A stretch of DNA of 64,000 nt, from positions 13,826,302-13,890,301 of the forward strand of contig CM023539.1 of the NCBI GenBank assembly GCA_013350335.1. Direction: 5' to 3'. The notes below the pieces were generated by a model. The model was not told where the DNA came from. It made no database searches and saw only the letters and a program-made list of their open reading frames with translations. Numbering within the stretch: the stretch's first letter is position 1; each line of letters opens with the position of its first letter. Both the position numbers and the translations under genes were made by a program. The DNA is from Chimonanthus salicifolius. Its lineage: Eukaryota > Streptophyta > Magnoliopsida > Laurales > Calycanthaceae. Positions 34,440 to 45,091 of the stretch are shown piece by piece.

Positions 34440-35497
34440 GACAACATAAAGATAACATTTTTATTGAAATGGTTAATATATTAAGAAGTAGAAGGCACCA
34501 AAGGTGCTAATACAAAGCAAACAAGAAATAGAAAAAACAACACTACAAGCTTCCCAAATATAAAGGAAGCCACGATCTTGAAGCAACACTAATGGAAAAG
34601 AAAGCTATTGAAGATCTGCACAATCTTTCCAAGCTTGAAGGATGTTAGTCATGGGAATATTCCTCAATTCCTCAAGCGAGGAAGCCCATGAAGCACACTT
34701 GACCAAAGCGCGGTTCGAAACAGACTGGCTCAACTCAGCAGAATTTTTGAAAACCTTGTTGTTGTGCTCCCACCAAAGGCTCCAAATGGTGGCAAAAAAT
34801 GCTAACCACAGAAGGGAGCACTTTCGAGAAACCGAAGTAATGTTCCAGGCATAAAAAAGCTCAACCACCGACGAGGGCATTGCCCATCGAACTCCGAACT
34901 GATCCAAGATGACATTCCACACTACAGAAGAAAATGGACAATGTATAAGGAGGTGATTTGTATCTTCCATAACTCTGAGGCATAGAGGGCAAGCACTAAC
35001 CATGATTTTTCCTCTTTTGCGCAATTTGTCCCGAGTCTGAATTAACATAATGATAACATTGGTCAGCATTATGAACAAAATTCGATAAAACTGGCGTTGT
35101 CAATTATGGCTCTCCTCGACGCATCCATGGATATCGTAGTGACTGTGGCTCAACTCAGCAGAATTCTTGAAAACCTTGTTGTGCTCCCACCAAAGGCTCC
35201 AAATGGTGGCAAAAAATGCCAAATGCCACAGAAGGGGAGCACTTTTGAGAAACCGAAGTAATGTTCCAGGCATGAAGAAAACTCAACCACCGACGAGGGC
35301 ATTGCCCATCGCACTCCGAACTGATCCAAGATGACATTCCACACTGCAGAAGAAAATGGACAATGAATAAGGAGGTGATTCGTCTCTTCCGTAGCTTTGA
35401 GGCATAGAAGGGCAAGCACTAACCATGATTCTTCCTCTTTTGCGCAATTTGTCTTGAGTTTGAATTAACATAATACTAACATTGGTCAGCATTATGA
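34440..35497 (-). pseudogene. LINE RT zinc-finger fragment, internally duplicated
   Basis: The minus strand of 35078-34605 reads RDKLRKRGKIMVSACPLCLR, then VMEDTNHLLIHCPFSSVVWN, which is the zf-RVT tail of plant L1 reverse transcriptase with its CPLC, H and C ligands. A second, frame-broken copy runs 35501-35150. No poly-A or target duplication was found, so this is a fragment within the larger repeat. Confidence 0.75.
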
Positions 35498-35568
35498 CCA
35501 AAATTCGAAAAAACTGGCGTTGTCAATTATGGCCCTCCTCGACGCATCCATGGATATCGTAGTGCTGA
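34729..35568. repeat. 420-bp tandem duplication of the LINE fragment
   Basis: CTCAACTCAGCAGAATT starts at 34729 and again at 35149. The two 420-bp units run in parallel to GACGCATCCATGG and GGATATCGTAGTG at their ends (near 35140 and 35565). They differ by scattered substitutions and a few small indels. Confidence 0.9.
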
Positions 35569-36076
35569 CTATGGCTTTACCCAACACTACAACCCCCAAA
35601 CCACCGCCGCCTATTATGGCTTGTCGTGGCGAAAAATCAATCAAGGAAGGGATAATGTGTGTCAAGTAAGGCGGCCTTGGTTGAGAAGTTCAAGAGACTT
35701 CATTGCCTACAATGGTATCAAGAAAGCACCATTCAAGACGGAGCCTAAGACGCTTCGTATTGGCTGTCAGTTTGGGACATATTACGACCCATATGATGGT
35801 AAAAACCAGCATAGCCAGGGTAGGCGACTGTTCGGAAACCTAATGAAGACATCTAAGATGCCGACAAGAAACCGGTATGAAGCTCTCCATCACACAGTAG
35901 AAGATGAGATGAGTTTCTACCATCATCATCAATTGGGGTTCAAGCCTCGGCATAATGGACTGCCATCTTTCCCTCTCGTCTATGCCACGGATGAAGAGGG
36001 GGAAGAAACTTCCCATTGCTTTGAGGCCCAAAAGCCCTGTGAAGGCAAGGGGCCAGGAGAGAGGAAAAAGGAATGA
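35498..36076 (+). pseudogene. Open frame of unknown origin (about 190 codons), possible captured fragment
   Basis: The frame is open from 35498 to the stop at 36076, with no ATG near its beginning. It reads NYGPPRRIHGYRSADYGF, then TQHYNPQTTAAYYG, later IGCQFGTYYDPYDGKNQ and EDEMSFYHHHQLGFKPRHN, ending in a charged GKGPGERKKE tail. The Tyr/Gly-rich start looks like real low-complexity coding sequence, and the words NYG and RRIHGYRS recur in the tandem copy near 35100. I do not recognise a family. It could be a captured host exon or a retroelement relic; transcription is not shown. Confidence 0.35.
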
Positions 36077-36544
36077 AAAAGGAAGAATGAATATGTTCAA
36101 AGGCTCGCGATCAACATTCATTCATGAGCCTTAGCAAGCAATCAAGGGGCATTCACCATTTACTTTGAGCACATACAAACTAAAATTGGCCGCAAGTCCA
36201 TGGTCGCAGGAGGCAGTTTTTCTAAGAATGAGGGAATAAGTCAGCAAATTCCCAAATAACAAGAATTACGGCAGCTGAAACAGGCTGAAATCAACAAGCC
36301 TGTTAATGTCTAATATAGAATAGTTGAAACAAATCTAGGCTCTCTGTGATTCTAGGGCTTATTAGGTGAAGGCAAACCTAACATGCGCATGGTCAGATGG
36401 CTCCCAAGCTCCAGGATGCTAAAAAATATATGGCTTCGAGCAACTTGGAAACAAAGAAAACTCAAAGGAAGAGAAAACAAGACTTCTGAAGTCCAAACAA
36501 AGGACCTAAATGAAAAATTAGAGAAACAAGACTTCTGAAGTCCA

Positions 36545-37376
36545 AGCAAAGGACCTAGACTTTGCTCGAGTTGCCCTCGATACGGCTGCTCTTTTTGGGG
36601 CTGCCGTTGATGGGATTTATCTTGTTTGGGCCGCCCTTGTCTGGGCTGACCTTGATGGGGTTGCCCTCGTCAGGGACGCCTCGTTTGGACTGCTCTCGTC
36701 CGAGCTGCCCTCGCCTGGGCTGCCCTCATTGGTGCTGCCATTGCCGGGGCTTCCCTTGGGATGGTCCTCTCCACCCTAAAATGATAAATACCCCCTTGGT
36801 TTAGAGAGGGAGGATCCTTTTTGGCCTGGGCATTCGTTATACACACTACAAGAAAAAGCAAATGAGCGACTTTCCCCGACAATTGGACACAATGTGGTGA
36901 GAGATTTCTACTCTCCTTCACAGTTCAAACTTAGCGTCATTTGCAAGTAGTACCTCCATTCATGCATCATCTCCATAGTATAGTTTGGGACTTCTTTGTT
37001 CCATTTACACTTCATTTGAACAGTATTGTTTGGATTCCATGAATCCATTAGCACTTCTTGTTTCTAGTTCGAGGACTCAGATGTTTGCCCGACGTGCAAG
37101 TAAGATCAAGTCTTTGTTGTGAGTTCTCTGCATTAGGTATGCACAAGTCTCCATTCATGGACGAAGTCTTTGAAGACACCACTAAGGCTTTCTAAATTTG
37201 TATTTATTTTATAATCATTTGTATGCATGTTTGAAAACTTTCACTTGTAAAAGGGATGATGGACCGGTCTCTCTAGGAAGATCTGAGATTTGTTGTTTAG
37301 AACTGTGTATCCATTTTACATTATTCAAATATCTAATGGAAATTTTGAGGTGCAAATTTGAAAATTTGTGTCTATA
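36545..37376 (+). repeat. Right, 5'-truncated LTR-like copy of the intron F-G element
   Basis: It carries the GC-rich minisatellite, a TGATAAATACCCCC box near 36780 and the shared downstream sequence through GCAAATTTGAAAATTTGTG. The hAT target word ATCTCCAT is uninterrupted here. Just before it, a 37-bp word (ACAAGACTTCTGAAGTCCAA...) is tandemly repeated. Confidence 0.65.
36555..36780. repeat. GC-rich minisatellite, second array
   Basis: Units around GGGCTGCCCTCG/GGGGTTGCC, homologous to 31976-32240 but with different unit order. Confidence 0.82.
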
Positions 37377-37381
37377 GCTGC

Positions 37382-38581
37382 ACACTAAACTACGGGGTCT
37401 AAACTTCAAAAAGTTCAATTTTCTTTCCACCGATGTGTCAATGTTCTAAATGTAGCATTGAAACCACTATGTTTTCCTCTTCTATTGAACTTGCCAAAAC
37501 CTTCCATGAAGTCATTATTGATAGAACTCAAACAATGCTTGTAAAATGCCATTTTAAATCCATCTATATTGAAACCTTGTCTTCTTTCATCTCTTGCTCC
37601 ATTGTAAATATCTTCTCTTTTAGGAAACTGTTTTTTAACTAGGCGGCCCTATTGGGTTGGATATTGGCAAATTATGGCCATCCTATAGTGTTTGTAGTAT
37701 TGATGGTGGAGTACAAGTGTTCAAAATAAATGAAAAATCTCAACTTCAATTCTATAATTTTTTCTGTACCATTTCACTATAAATTTCAAGTTGGAAATAT
37801 GACTAATAACAAAATTTCTTTCTTGACTTGGTAATGGAACTGTTTATGACTTCCTTCCAACTTTGTTGAAAACAGTCTCTCGATACGATCTCATGCCTCA
37901 TTGTAGCATAAAGTTCTAATCCTGAAGTTGATCTTGCTATGATTTTCCCTTATAAAGGAAGGAAACATTTTTCACGTCCTCAAATGGCTCAGTAAAAAAA
38001 AAGTATCCACACACCCCCGGCCACCCCCGCCCCCCCCCCGCCCCCGCCCGACCCTGCTCGAAATGTTGACTAAGTTCTCTTTTATTGTTCTTATCGCACA
38101 ATTTCAATTTTATATGTTCAACTTCTTTTCCCACTGAAAATTTTAAATTGATAGTCATCTACCCTTTTAACACATTAATTTGACCAGGATTCAATGTGGG
38201 CTTCTAGTTTTGAATGTTGTGTCCATATATTCTTAATCTGAATGGTGAAGGTCTTCTAGCTGCTCCTATCTAACAAAGAAAAGGGTCATGGTTGGAGAAT
38301 GTTATTGACGACTTTGACAGATACTATGGTAGTGACTATTGCGTGCATTAGAAAGATGGAATCTATTCGAAGTTTGTATTTGATTGGATGATGCAATCTA
38401 TTAGTTTTTGGATCAACAATCTTATAATGTTATATGCTTTACAGAAATAATCATAGAATAAAAATGTGAGTCAATCATTTAGTACCTAATTCTTAATGGT
38501 CAATATTTCATCCCTTTCTTCATTGTTTGATCTAAGGAATCATTAGCTTTTAAGCATTACTATTATTGGTATGCATTGCAG
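37382..38581. other. POLH intron F-G, 3' part
   Basis: No gene recognised. It contains the C-rich tract at 38014-38049 and ends with TATGCATTGCAG, the exon G acceptor. Confidence 0.5.
38014..38049. other. C-rich tract, potential G-quadruplex/i-motif
   Basis: Five C runs (5, 5, 10, 5 and 3 long) are separated by one to five bases; the minus strand therefore has at least four G runs with short loops. It lies about 530 bp upstream of POLH exon G in an otherwise AT-rich intron. Confidence 0.7.
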
Positions 38582-38705
38582 CACATGGTTGTGGAATATT
38601 GCTAGAGGTATCAGTGGGGATGAAGTTGAAGGCCGTCTTCTTTCTAAAAGCCATGGTTGTGGGAAAACATTTCCCGGCCCAAAAGCATTAAAAACAATTG
38701 CTTCT
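38582..38705 (+). CDS. POLH: POLH exon G (thumb to little finger)
   Basis: The acceptor is GCATTGCAG and the donor TCT|GTAAGG. With the split Gly it encodes TWLWNIARGISGDEVEGRLL, then SKSHGCGKTFPGPKALKTIA. WLWNIARG and the SKS..GKTF block are diagnostic of plant pol eta and lead into the little-finger domain. Confidence 0.94.
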
Positions 38706-38933
38706 GTAAGGATCTCTCTTACTAAGGATCACTCTTTATCACCGTCATACTTACACTATCAGAAAAGATCTTGCCCTTGATAGATGTCACATGTTGCTTC
38801 TCTGTCTTGTTGAATTTTATGTTTCTTGGCAAAATTAGAAATCCTTTTCTTTGTTGAACTATATTATGTTGTTAATGTGTGTGTTGTCATGATACCTTTA
38901 TATATGGTGTAATATGTAAATATGGATGGAGTA

Positions 38934-38952
38934 CTCTCTCTCTCTCTCTCTC
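38934..38952. repeat. (TC)n microsatellite
   Basis: A short CT run in POLH intron G-H. Confidence 0.85.
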
Positions 38953-39999
38953 AACTTGAAGTTCTTGATATCTTCAAAAGTTTTTCTATTTGAGCAAAAT
39001 AAATTTTCCAAATTGTAAAATAATTTCTAGATCTAATTTAGGGGAAAGTACATGTCATACTTTGTGCTGAGACTCATCTTTCTCTTCTATGAACATTTTC
39101 CAAACCATTTTCCAGATTTCTGGCTTTTCGTAGGGTGAAACTATGAAATCCATAGCAAAAAATTGGTTTCCAATTCCTTTTCAAAGATAAGGGGATTATT
39201 TTCCAATGCTCTTGTTTATGTACTTCACAATAGAATGACATTATAGAGAGAGGAAAAAAAAACAATATATTTTAGAAACTTTCTGAACCCTATGCCTTGT
39301 TCTTGGTTCCTATAGCCTTTTGGGTTGAAACGGTTCAAACTTTTGTTTATTTTATGAATTGCTTATACATGACAAATCTCTTTTCTACAGATTAAACAAT
39401 CTCCATCCCAATTAAATGGCATTGCATGAATATGGTTGTTTGTGTTCCTCAAATAAAGGGAAAAAAACATAATTTTCTTCCTTATCATTCAAATCTTCTT
39501 TTCAAGGATATGGAGATGACAAAAAGGATACTTATGCTATGATTGGCAAAGAAAACTTACCTCTTGTAATTTCATCTTTTGTGAAGTTATATTGTATTAT
39601 CAATCATTTGGTTCTTTATATTCCTTCATCCATATCACTTTTTATTTTATTTTAATGTTTCTCCCTCGTTGTTTGACGAATTCACCTAAGGAATCATTTT
39701 CCAACAACGATAGATGGTTGTCTCATCCCCTGCAACTTTGTATGACCCCCACCTATGTCCTATTTTTGCAAATCATTCAATCATCATTCCGCTATGCCAG
39801 TCAACAATATCTTTTCTTGAAGATATAATAGTGTGAACGTCATCGTTATTATTTTATAAAGAAATCCATAATTTTGTATAGTCGTATAGACCACTTTACA
39901 TATTAGGGTTGACTTTCCCTTTATTTTTTATAAACGTTTCAGAAAACTTACATATTTGTGTCATCTTTAATTGGTCATCTGTTTCTTCCCCTCATCTAG

Positions 40000-40113
40000 G
40001 TTGAACATTGGCTGAATGAACTGTGTGAAGAACTGAATGAACGCATCCAGCTTGATTTGGACCAAAACAAGCGAGTGGCCCACACTCTGACTCTGCATGC
40101 TAGAGCATTTAAG
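40000..40113 (+). CDS. POLH: POLH exon H (little finger)
   Basis: The acceptor is CTCATCTAG and the donor AAG|GTGTGC. It encodes VEHWLNELCEELNERIQLDL, then DQNKRVAHTLTLHARAFK. 38 codons in phase 0. It forms part of the little finger that tracks the DNA duplex. Confidence 0.94.
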
Positions 40114-40153
40114 GTGTGCGACTACTGTTCTCTACTTGATCCTGTTAAATTTA

Positions 40154-40176
40154 CTCTCTCTCTCTCTCTCTCTCTC
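40154..40176. repeat. (CT)n microsatellite in the short POLH intron H-I
   Basis: CT repeats fill much of a 114-bp intron, about 50 bp before the CATACAG acceptor, and probably provide its pyrimidine tract. Confidence 0.85.
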
Positions 40177-40227
40177 AGCTTTTACTATGCTGTTGTGTAT
40201 TTTATATGCTGCTTGTGCGACATACAG

Positions 40228-40443
40228 TCCACTGATGTTGAATCAGACAAGAAGTTTCCTTCCAAGTCCTGCCCCTTAAGGTATGGAACTGCGAAAATTC
40301 ATGAAGATGCCATGAGATTATTTGAATCTGGTCTACGTGAATTTTTGGGATTAAGCAGAGTTGAAATGCAAGGAAATCAAATCAACACTTGGCGAGTGAC
40401 ATCCCTTTCTATTTCAGCAAGTAAAATATTGGCTGCACCAGCT
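40228..40443 (+). CDS. POLH: POLH exon I (little finger end)
   Basis: The acceptor is CGACATACAG and the donor GCT|GTAAGT. It encodes STDVESDKKFPSKSCPLRYG, then TAKIHEDAMRLFESGLREFL, then a stretch ending WRVTSLSISASKILAAPA. KFPSKSCPLRYG is conserved in plant eta; the end marks the transition to the C-terminal tail. The following intron is 13.0 kb. 72 codons in phase 0. Confidence 0.94.
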
Positions 40444-41249
40444 GTAAGTACTTACACATGATGTCATTTAAGATTCTTGCATCACCAATTTTCCAGTCTC
40501 CTTTAGACTAATTTTTTTTCTCAATTTCCTTATGTAATATACATACCTATATACATACATCCATATATTTGGAAAATATTTATATATAGGTTGTGGGGAT
40601 AATGGAGGTGTTGGTGTGTTGCGCCGAACCCCCAAAATGAAATTGTAGAAAGATCTTGTGATATTTATATGTTGCCTTTTCTGTGAAATTTGGACCATAC
40701 AGAAACACACATTCAAGGTACTGCACTCAATTGCTTCTAAATGTCCAATATGCTTGCTTAGGCTTACATATTTAGATGTTGGATACATTGTATTTTGAAA
40801 AGATAAGGCAATTGTTTATCCTAGAAAAAGCAAAGAAGTAATAAATAAATACCCAGAAAAGAGAAATATCCAATCAATCTAGATAAACCACAAGAGGCAG
40901 TTACATATATCCAATGTGTGGCCCACTTTTTCTATAGGTGGACAGCTGGATCAAATTCTTTAGTATGCTTGGACGTCAGCCTCATCAAAATGATATTCAC
41001 CACTGGATTTAAAACAATGGATATATGATGTTCATTCATGTAGCTAATCTGGTCTTGAGCTCTTTGTCAATCTAATGGTCAGTGTCATGATGGACTGGTA
41101 TTCAAGCATACCCTGAATCATGGAATAAAATTTGATCTGATGGTTTCTGTGGATAAAAGTAGTTCCTACACTAGCGATATCTTGGGATACATCGCACAAT
41201 ATTGTCCGTAATGGGTTTAAAAGACCCTCACGGCTTTGCATTGGGCCCA
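40444..41249. other. POLH intron I-J, 5' part
   Basis: AT-rich intronic sequence with TATATACATACAT-like simple repeats near 40545-40590. No element ends recognised until the LTR at 41250. Confidence 0.5.
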
Positions 41250-43190
41250 TGATGCGGAGTAGATTAGCATTAATTCTCTTATTTTATTTCGTTATTAATT
41301 TTATTTGTCATTAGTTGAACTTTTATTTATTTCTTTATTTCATTGCATGGTTAGAGTTGTAATTTTGGATTTATTTATGGGTATTTCGGATATTTTAATG
41401 TAAATGGGTATTTTGGTCATTCTCTTGTGAGTTTATTATATATTGGTTGTAAGCCCTTTAGGGTAGGATCAATTATGATGAATGAAAAGAATGATTGCTA
41501 CTCGAGGAAAATTGTCTTCTGCGCATCTAGTGTCGGTGAGAAGCCCACGGAACCTTGGTGAGAAGCTGAGGACAGCGAGAAGCCACCGGAATAGGTGAGA
41601 AGCCTCTTCCAATTCCAGGTACTTATCTACCTCTCTCTAATCTCTCTCTTCTCTCTTCCCTCTCTCTTTTTTCTTTTTTGGTTACCTGAACCCTACCAAA
41701 ACCTTCCCCAAGTCCAACCCCTTTTTGCCGCTGCCCTCTTTGCCTATCCTTTACTACCGCCTCTACCTGCAGCCCATTTCCTCCCTGCCGACACCTTCCC
41801 AACAGGCCATACAACTTCCGCCTGCCCTCCCCTATTCCTTAACTGCTGCAGATCCTTTCCTATCCCTCTAAACTGCTGCCACAACCCTCCTTTAAACCTC
41901 TACCGCTGTGGCTTCCCCCTCCCTAAGCCTATATGATGCGGACCAGCAGATCCCAGCAGATCTCTTTTATTATTTATTTCTATTTTTTATTTGGTTGTAA
42001 TTAGAAATTAGGATTTACTATTTTCAGTGAGTTATTTTCGTTTTGAGTATATTTAGAGGTTTCTAATTTAGGTGTTGCTATTTTCTTACTTTGAGATTAT
42101 TATAAATACCTATGTAATCCCCTTTTTGGGAGAATATGGTGGAATGAATAAAAGTTTGAAAAAGTTTTCGCAAAATACCTGTGAGTGGTGCGATTGATTG
42201 TTGGAGTGATTCCAAAGAGCGTGAGGCTACGGCGTGAGGCTTGGTGTGAGGCCATACTTTTTGATTCAGGTACTTCTCTGTCTTCTTATCCTTCTTCTTC
42301 TTCTCTCTTTCTCCTTTCCCCTTTTTTCTACCTCTGCCGAAAACTTTTGTGACCCTCTCACAGTTTTGCCTCCCCTATTTGAAGCCCATTCTTTTCGCCA
42401 CCCCCTTATTGAGAATCCCCCTTGCTTCCGTGACCCTCTTTCTTCCATATACTACTGCCATAATCCCTATCTCCTCCCCCTTTGTCATCGCCTCTCTCTA
42501 TAAACCCCTTCCCTTTGCCGCAGCCCATATTCCCTCTCCTTTGCTTCCGCCTCCCTTTCGTGCAAGCCCCTTCTTTTTCGTTTCTTTCCTTTCTTTTCCC
42601 TTGCCATCTTATTAACTTAGAGAGTCCCATACCATATGCCTCTTCTATTTCTTTTTTGTTCACACGTGCCTTTCTAGTCAAAGCCATTTCATCCTCTTTT
42701 TATTTATTTTATCTTAATGGGTTTGATTGTATTATATTTCAAGAATTTACATGAGTATCTGAGATAAATTTTATATTAATTAATTACATATATTAATTTA
42801 AATTTTAATTTCAGCCCATGTTAATTTTAGGGTGCATTATTTTCATCGTTTTTAATTTTTAGGGACTACATTAGACATTTAGGGTCATCCTATTAGTTGT
42901 CCTGCATCATTATACCTTACTGCAGTGCCCCTTTTCCCAGCCACTGGGCTTCCGCCTCTCCCCTTCCAAGCCCATATTGCTGTTGCCAGCCACCACAAAC
43001 TCCTTTTCTGTCTTCCACCACCTGTTAAGCCCCCAAACACCTTGCCGCAAGCCTCATTAGACTCCATCTGGCCCCAACGAATCCTTTGCAGATCTGCTGT
43101 GTTCCTCTTGGGCCCCATTTAATTTATTTTGTAGTCTTCCCTTGCTCCTTTTGCTGCCTTTAAACCTTTATCTGTCACCCCAACCTGCTT
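41250..43190 (+). repeat. Chromovirus-type LTR, diverged, split by another LTR
   Basis: It begins TGATGCGGAGTAGATTAGC. It has a TATATATTGG region, TGAATGAAAAGAATG, GGTGAGAAGCC words and CAG|GTACTTAT (41628/41629). A solo LTR of a sister family interrupts it at 41934-42909. The 3' end near 43190 is set only by the start of CTAATTTGGTGTTAG, which may be a primer-binding region, so this boundary is soft. Confidence 0.5.
41934..42909 (+). repeat. Solo LTR, TGATGCGG family, nested
   Basis: It starts TGATGCGGACCAG and ends GTCCTGCATCA. The 5-mers CTATA and TTATA flank it. It is a close relative of 11408-12232, sharing GGATTTACTATTTTCAGTGAG, GAATAAAAGTTTG, GGCGTGAGGC and GGTGTGAGGCC, then CAG|GTACTTCTC at 42269/42270. 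Confidence 0.8.
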
Positions 43191-43421
43191 CAAGTCCTAA
43201 TTTGGTGTTAGTCCGCACTTACGTGGGTCCTAACAAACCCGTGACTTTGAGAGATCTCCATTTTGAGCATCAATTGGTTTTGGTACGTTGCATAGTTGCT
43301 TATATTAGATTTTCAAGAATCACACTTTGAAGACCTCACACTGGGAAGGTTTACGTTGATTTGACTCGCTTTCTTCTTGTCCGTTGGAACTCGAGGTCGA
43401 GTTCTTCTCAGACGGGGAGAT
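43191..43421 (+). pseudogene. Remnant 3' internal end of a chromovirus, with polypurine tract
   Basis: The words TTGAAGACCTCAC, ACTGGGAAG and GAACTCGAGGTCGAGTTCTT match the sequence between the chromodomain and 3' LTR of the element at 2203-10844 (its minus strand at 4515-4650). The polypurine tract AGACGGGGAGAT (43410-43421) abuts the next LTR. Nearly the whole coding region has been lost. Confidence 0.65.
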
Positions 43422-44150
43422 TGATGCGTAGCAGTTTCCACAATTAGGATTTTATTTTTACTTTGTTCGCATTATTGTAGTTTTTTATTTTAATTAAGAG
43501 TTTTAGTTTATTTGGGATTTATTTAATTATTTAGGGGTAATTTAGTCTTTTTGTACTTGGGGGTATTTTGGTCTTTTGAGAGTTGTGTTTAGTATGAGGG
43601 CTTGTAAACCCTATTTTGGAGTTAACAATCGATGAATGAAATTGAAGTTTTCTTCTGTTGCTTGTGCGACGAAAATAATTTGGGAGCGAGCGTGAGGCCC
43701 TTTTGGTGTGACCTTCCATCTCCAGGTACATACCTTTCTATCTTCTTCCTCTGCTGCTCTTTCCTTTTTCTTCATTTTCTTCTTTTTTTCTCTCCTTTTT
43801 CCATTGCAAAACTAGACCTTTTTTTCCCTCCGTAGCTGCAAGTCCTCTTCCTAAAAAACCTGTCCCAATTTTGCCTCCCTCTCCTTACCTTTTCCTTGCT
43901 GCCAAAAGCCCTTCCCAGCCCCTTCCCCTTTAGCAAAAGTCTCTTGCAGACTCACTCATCCTGTCCGTTCCCCGCAAAGATTCCTTCATTGCTGCCGTAA
44001 CTCCATCTTCCATTCCCACCTTTCCGCCACCCTCTTTAGCACCCTTTGTGTTTCCGTCCCTCCATTCCTTGCCATTTGCAGCCCAACTTATTCCATTGGG
44101 ATCCTCACTTTTAATTATTTCAAGGGTGGCCATATAGACACCGCAGAAAC
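43422..44150 (+). repeat. Chromovirus-type 3' LTR, approximate end
   Basis: It begins TGATGCGTAGCAG right after the polypurine tract. It has GATGAATGAAATTGAAG, GCGTGAGGCCC and CAG|GTACATAC at 43725/43726, then a pyrimidine-rich run. Its first half differs from the LTR at 41250, so the two are not a matched pair. The right end is not defined by a duplication. Confidence 0.55.
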
Positions 44151-44212
44151 TTGCCAGCAGACACCGATTTTGGAATTTTCACGGGAAATTACCATTCTGC
44201 CCCTTCCGCGCG

Positions 44213-44665
44213 AAATCGTGCGATCGATTCTGCAACGTCATTTTGCGTCGATTGATCGATCTGAGGCGTATATGATCGATCTGAGGCGTATACGATCGAG
44301 CGATCGATCCTACAATTCTTTTTCTAATCGATCGATTGATCATAACACGAGATTCAATTGATCGCACGGTTCCATGGGATCGTGCGATCGATTTTAAATG
44401 AGAGGTCGACAGTTTGACAGTCGACCTCTCCTATTATGATCGATCGCACGATCCCATGGATCAATCGATCGATTGTGACCCATTGAAAGATCGATCGTAC
44501 AATCATATAGAATCGTGCGATCGATCTTATCTGAGAGGTCGACTGTCAAACTGTCGACCTCTCCTATCAAGATCGATCGCACGATTCTATGTGATCGATC
44601 GATCGATTGTCTGTTTAGGGCAAGATCGATCGATCGATCACTGTGATCGTGCGATCGATCTTCCA
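44213..44665. repeat. GATC-rich palindrome cluster
   Basis: About 450 bp dominated by CGATCGATCG and ATCGTGCGATCG words. Two long palindromes stand out: 44372-44459, with perfect outer arms of about 21 bp, and 44507-44590, with perfect outer arms of about 22 bp. Each contains an inner dyad GAGAGGTCGAC...GTCGACCTCTC (44400-44430 and 44533-44563), and the two inner 31-mers are exact reverse complements of each other. It lies between the LTR stack and the MULE coding region, perhaps as that element's 5' end. Confidence 0.85.
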
Positions 44666-45091
44666 CGCGAAACTAAGTATAAGTTCAATCGCTCTCCTCT
44701 TCCCTCTAATTCTTCGTTTCCATCTCGCCCTTTTCGAAGCCCTACTCCCTCAGAACCCCGATTTCGAAATCTTCTCCTTCAAAATGTCCCCGATTTCGAA
44801 ATCTTTTCTCCTTCAAAACCTCCCCGATTTTGAAATATTCTCCCTCAAAGCCCTTTCAACACCCCTCACTCAAACCCCTCTCTCTCTCAAACTCCTTTAC
44901 AAACTGTTTTCCCTCAAACCCCAAGCCCGCTTTCGAAAACGAACCACTCCACTATTTGAAGATACTCTATTAAATCTCCTATATTGATTCGAAGGTATCT
45001 CTCAGAAGCTACTCTCTCAATTTCCGAATCGGAATCAAACGTAACTCTTTCTCAAACCCAAGACTCTCAAAATTTCTTTGAAATTAGTACT

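Larger units (their letters stand above)
31077..37376 (+). mobile_element. Non-autonomous LTR-type element (LARD-like) in POLH intron F-G
   Basis: Two copies of one sequence bracket a 2.4 kb interior. Shared landmarks are CTATAAATACCCC (TATA region), GAGAGGGAGGAT, ACACACTACAAGAA, TTTGGGACTTC, GAGGACTCAGAT and TGCAAATTTGAAAATTTGTGT. The left copy begins TGTTGACACTC and ends GTGTACA; the right copy ends at 37376 (TCTATA). The flanks GCGGC and GCTGC differ at one base. The right copy lacks its 5' half. No gag or pol is present; the interior holds only LINE scraps and one anonymous frame. An alternative is two independent solo LTRs of one family. Confidence 0.55.

Noticed and set aside
44170..44833. 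Arg/Asp/Ser-rich frames (RSIDRS repeats) on both strands
   Set aside because: They are translations of the CGATCGATCG repeats; composition follows the DNA words, not a protein family.
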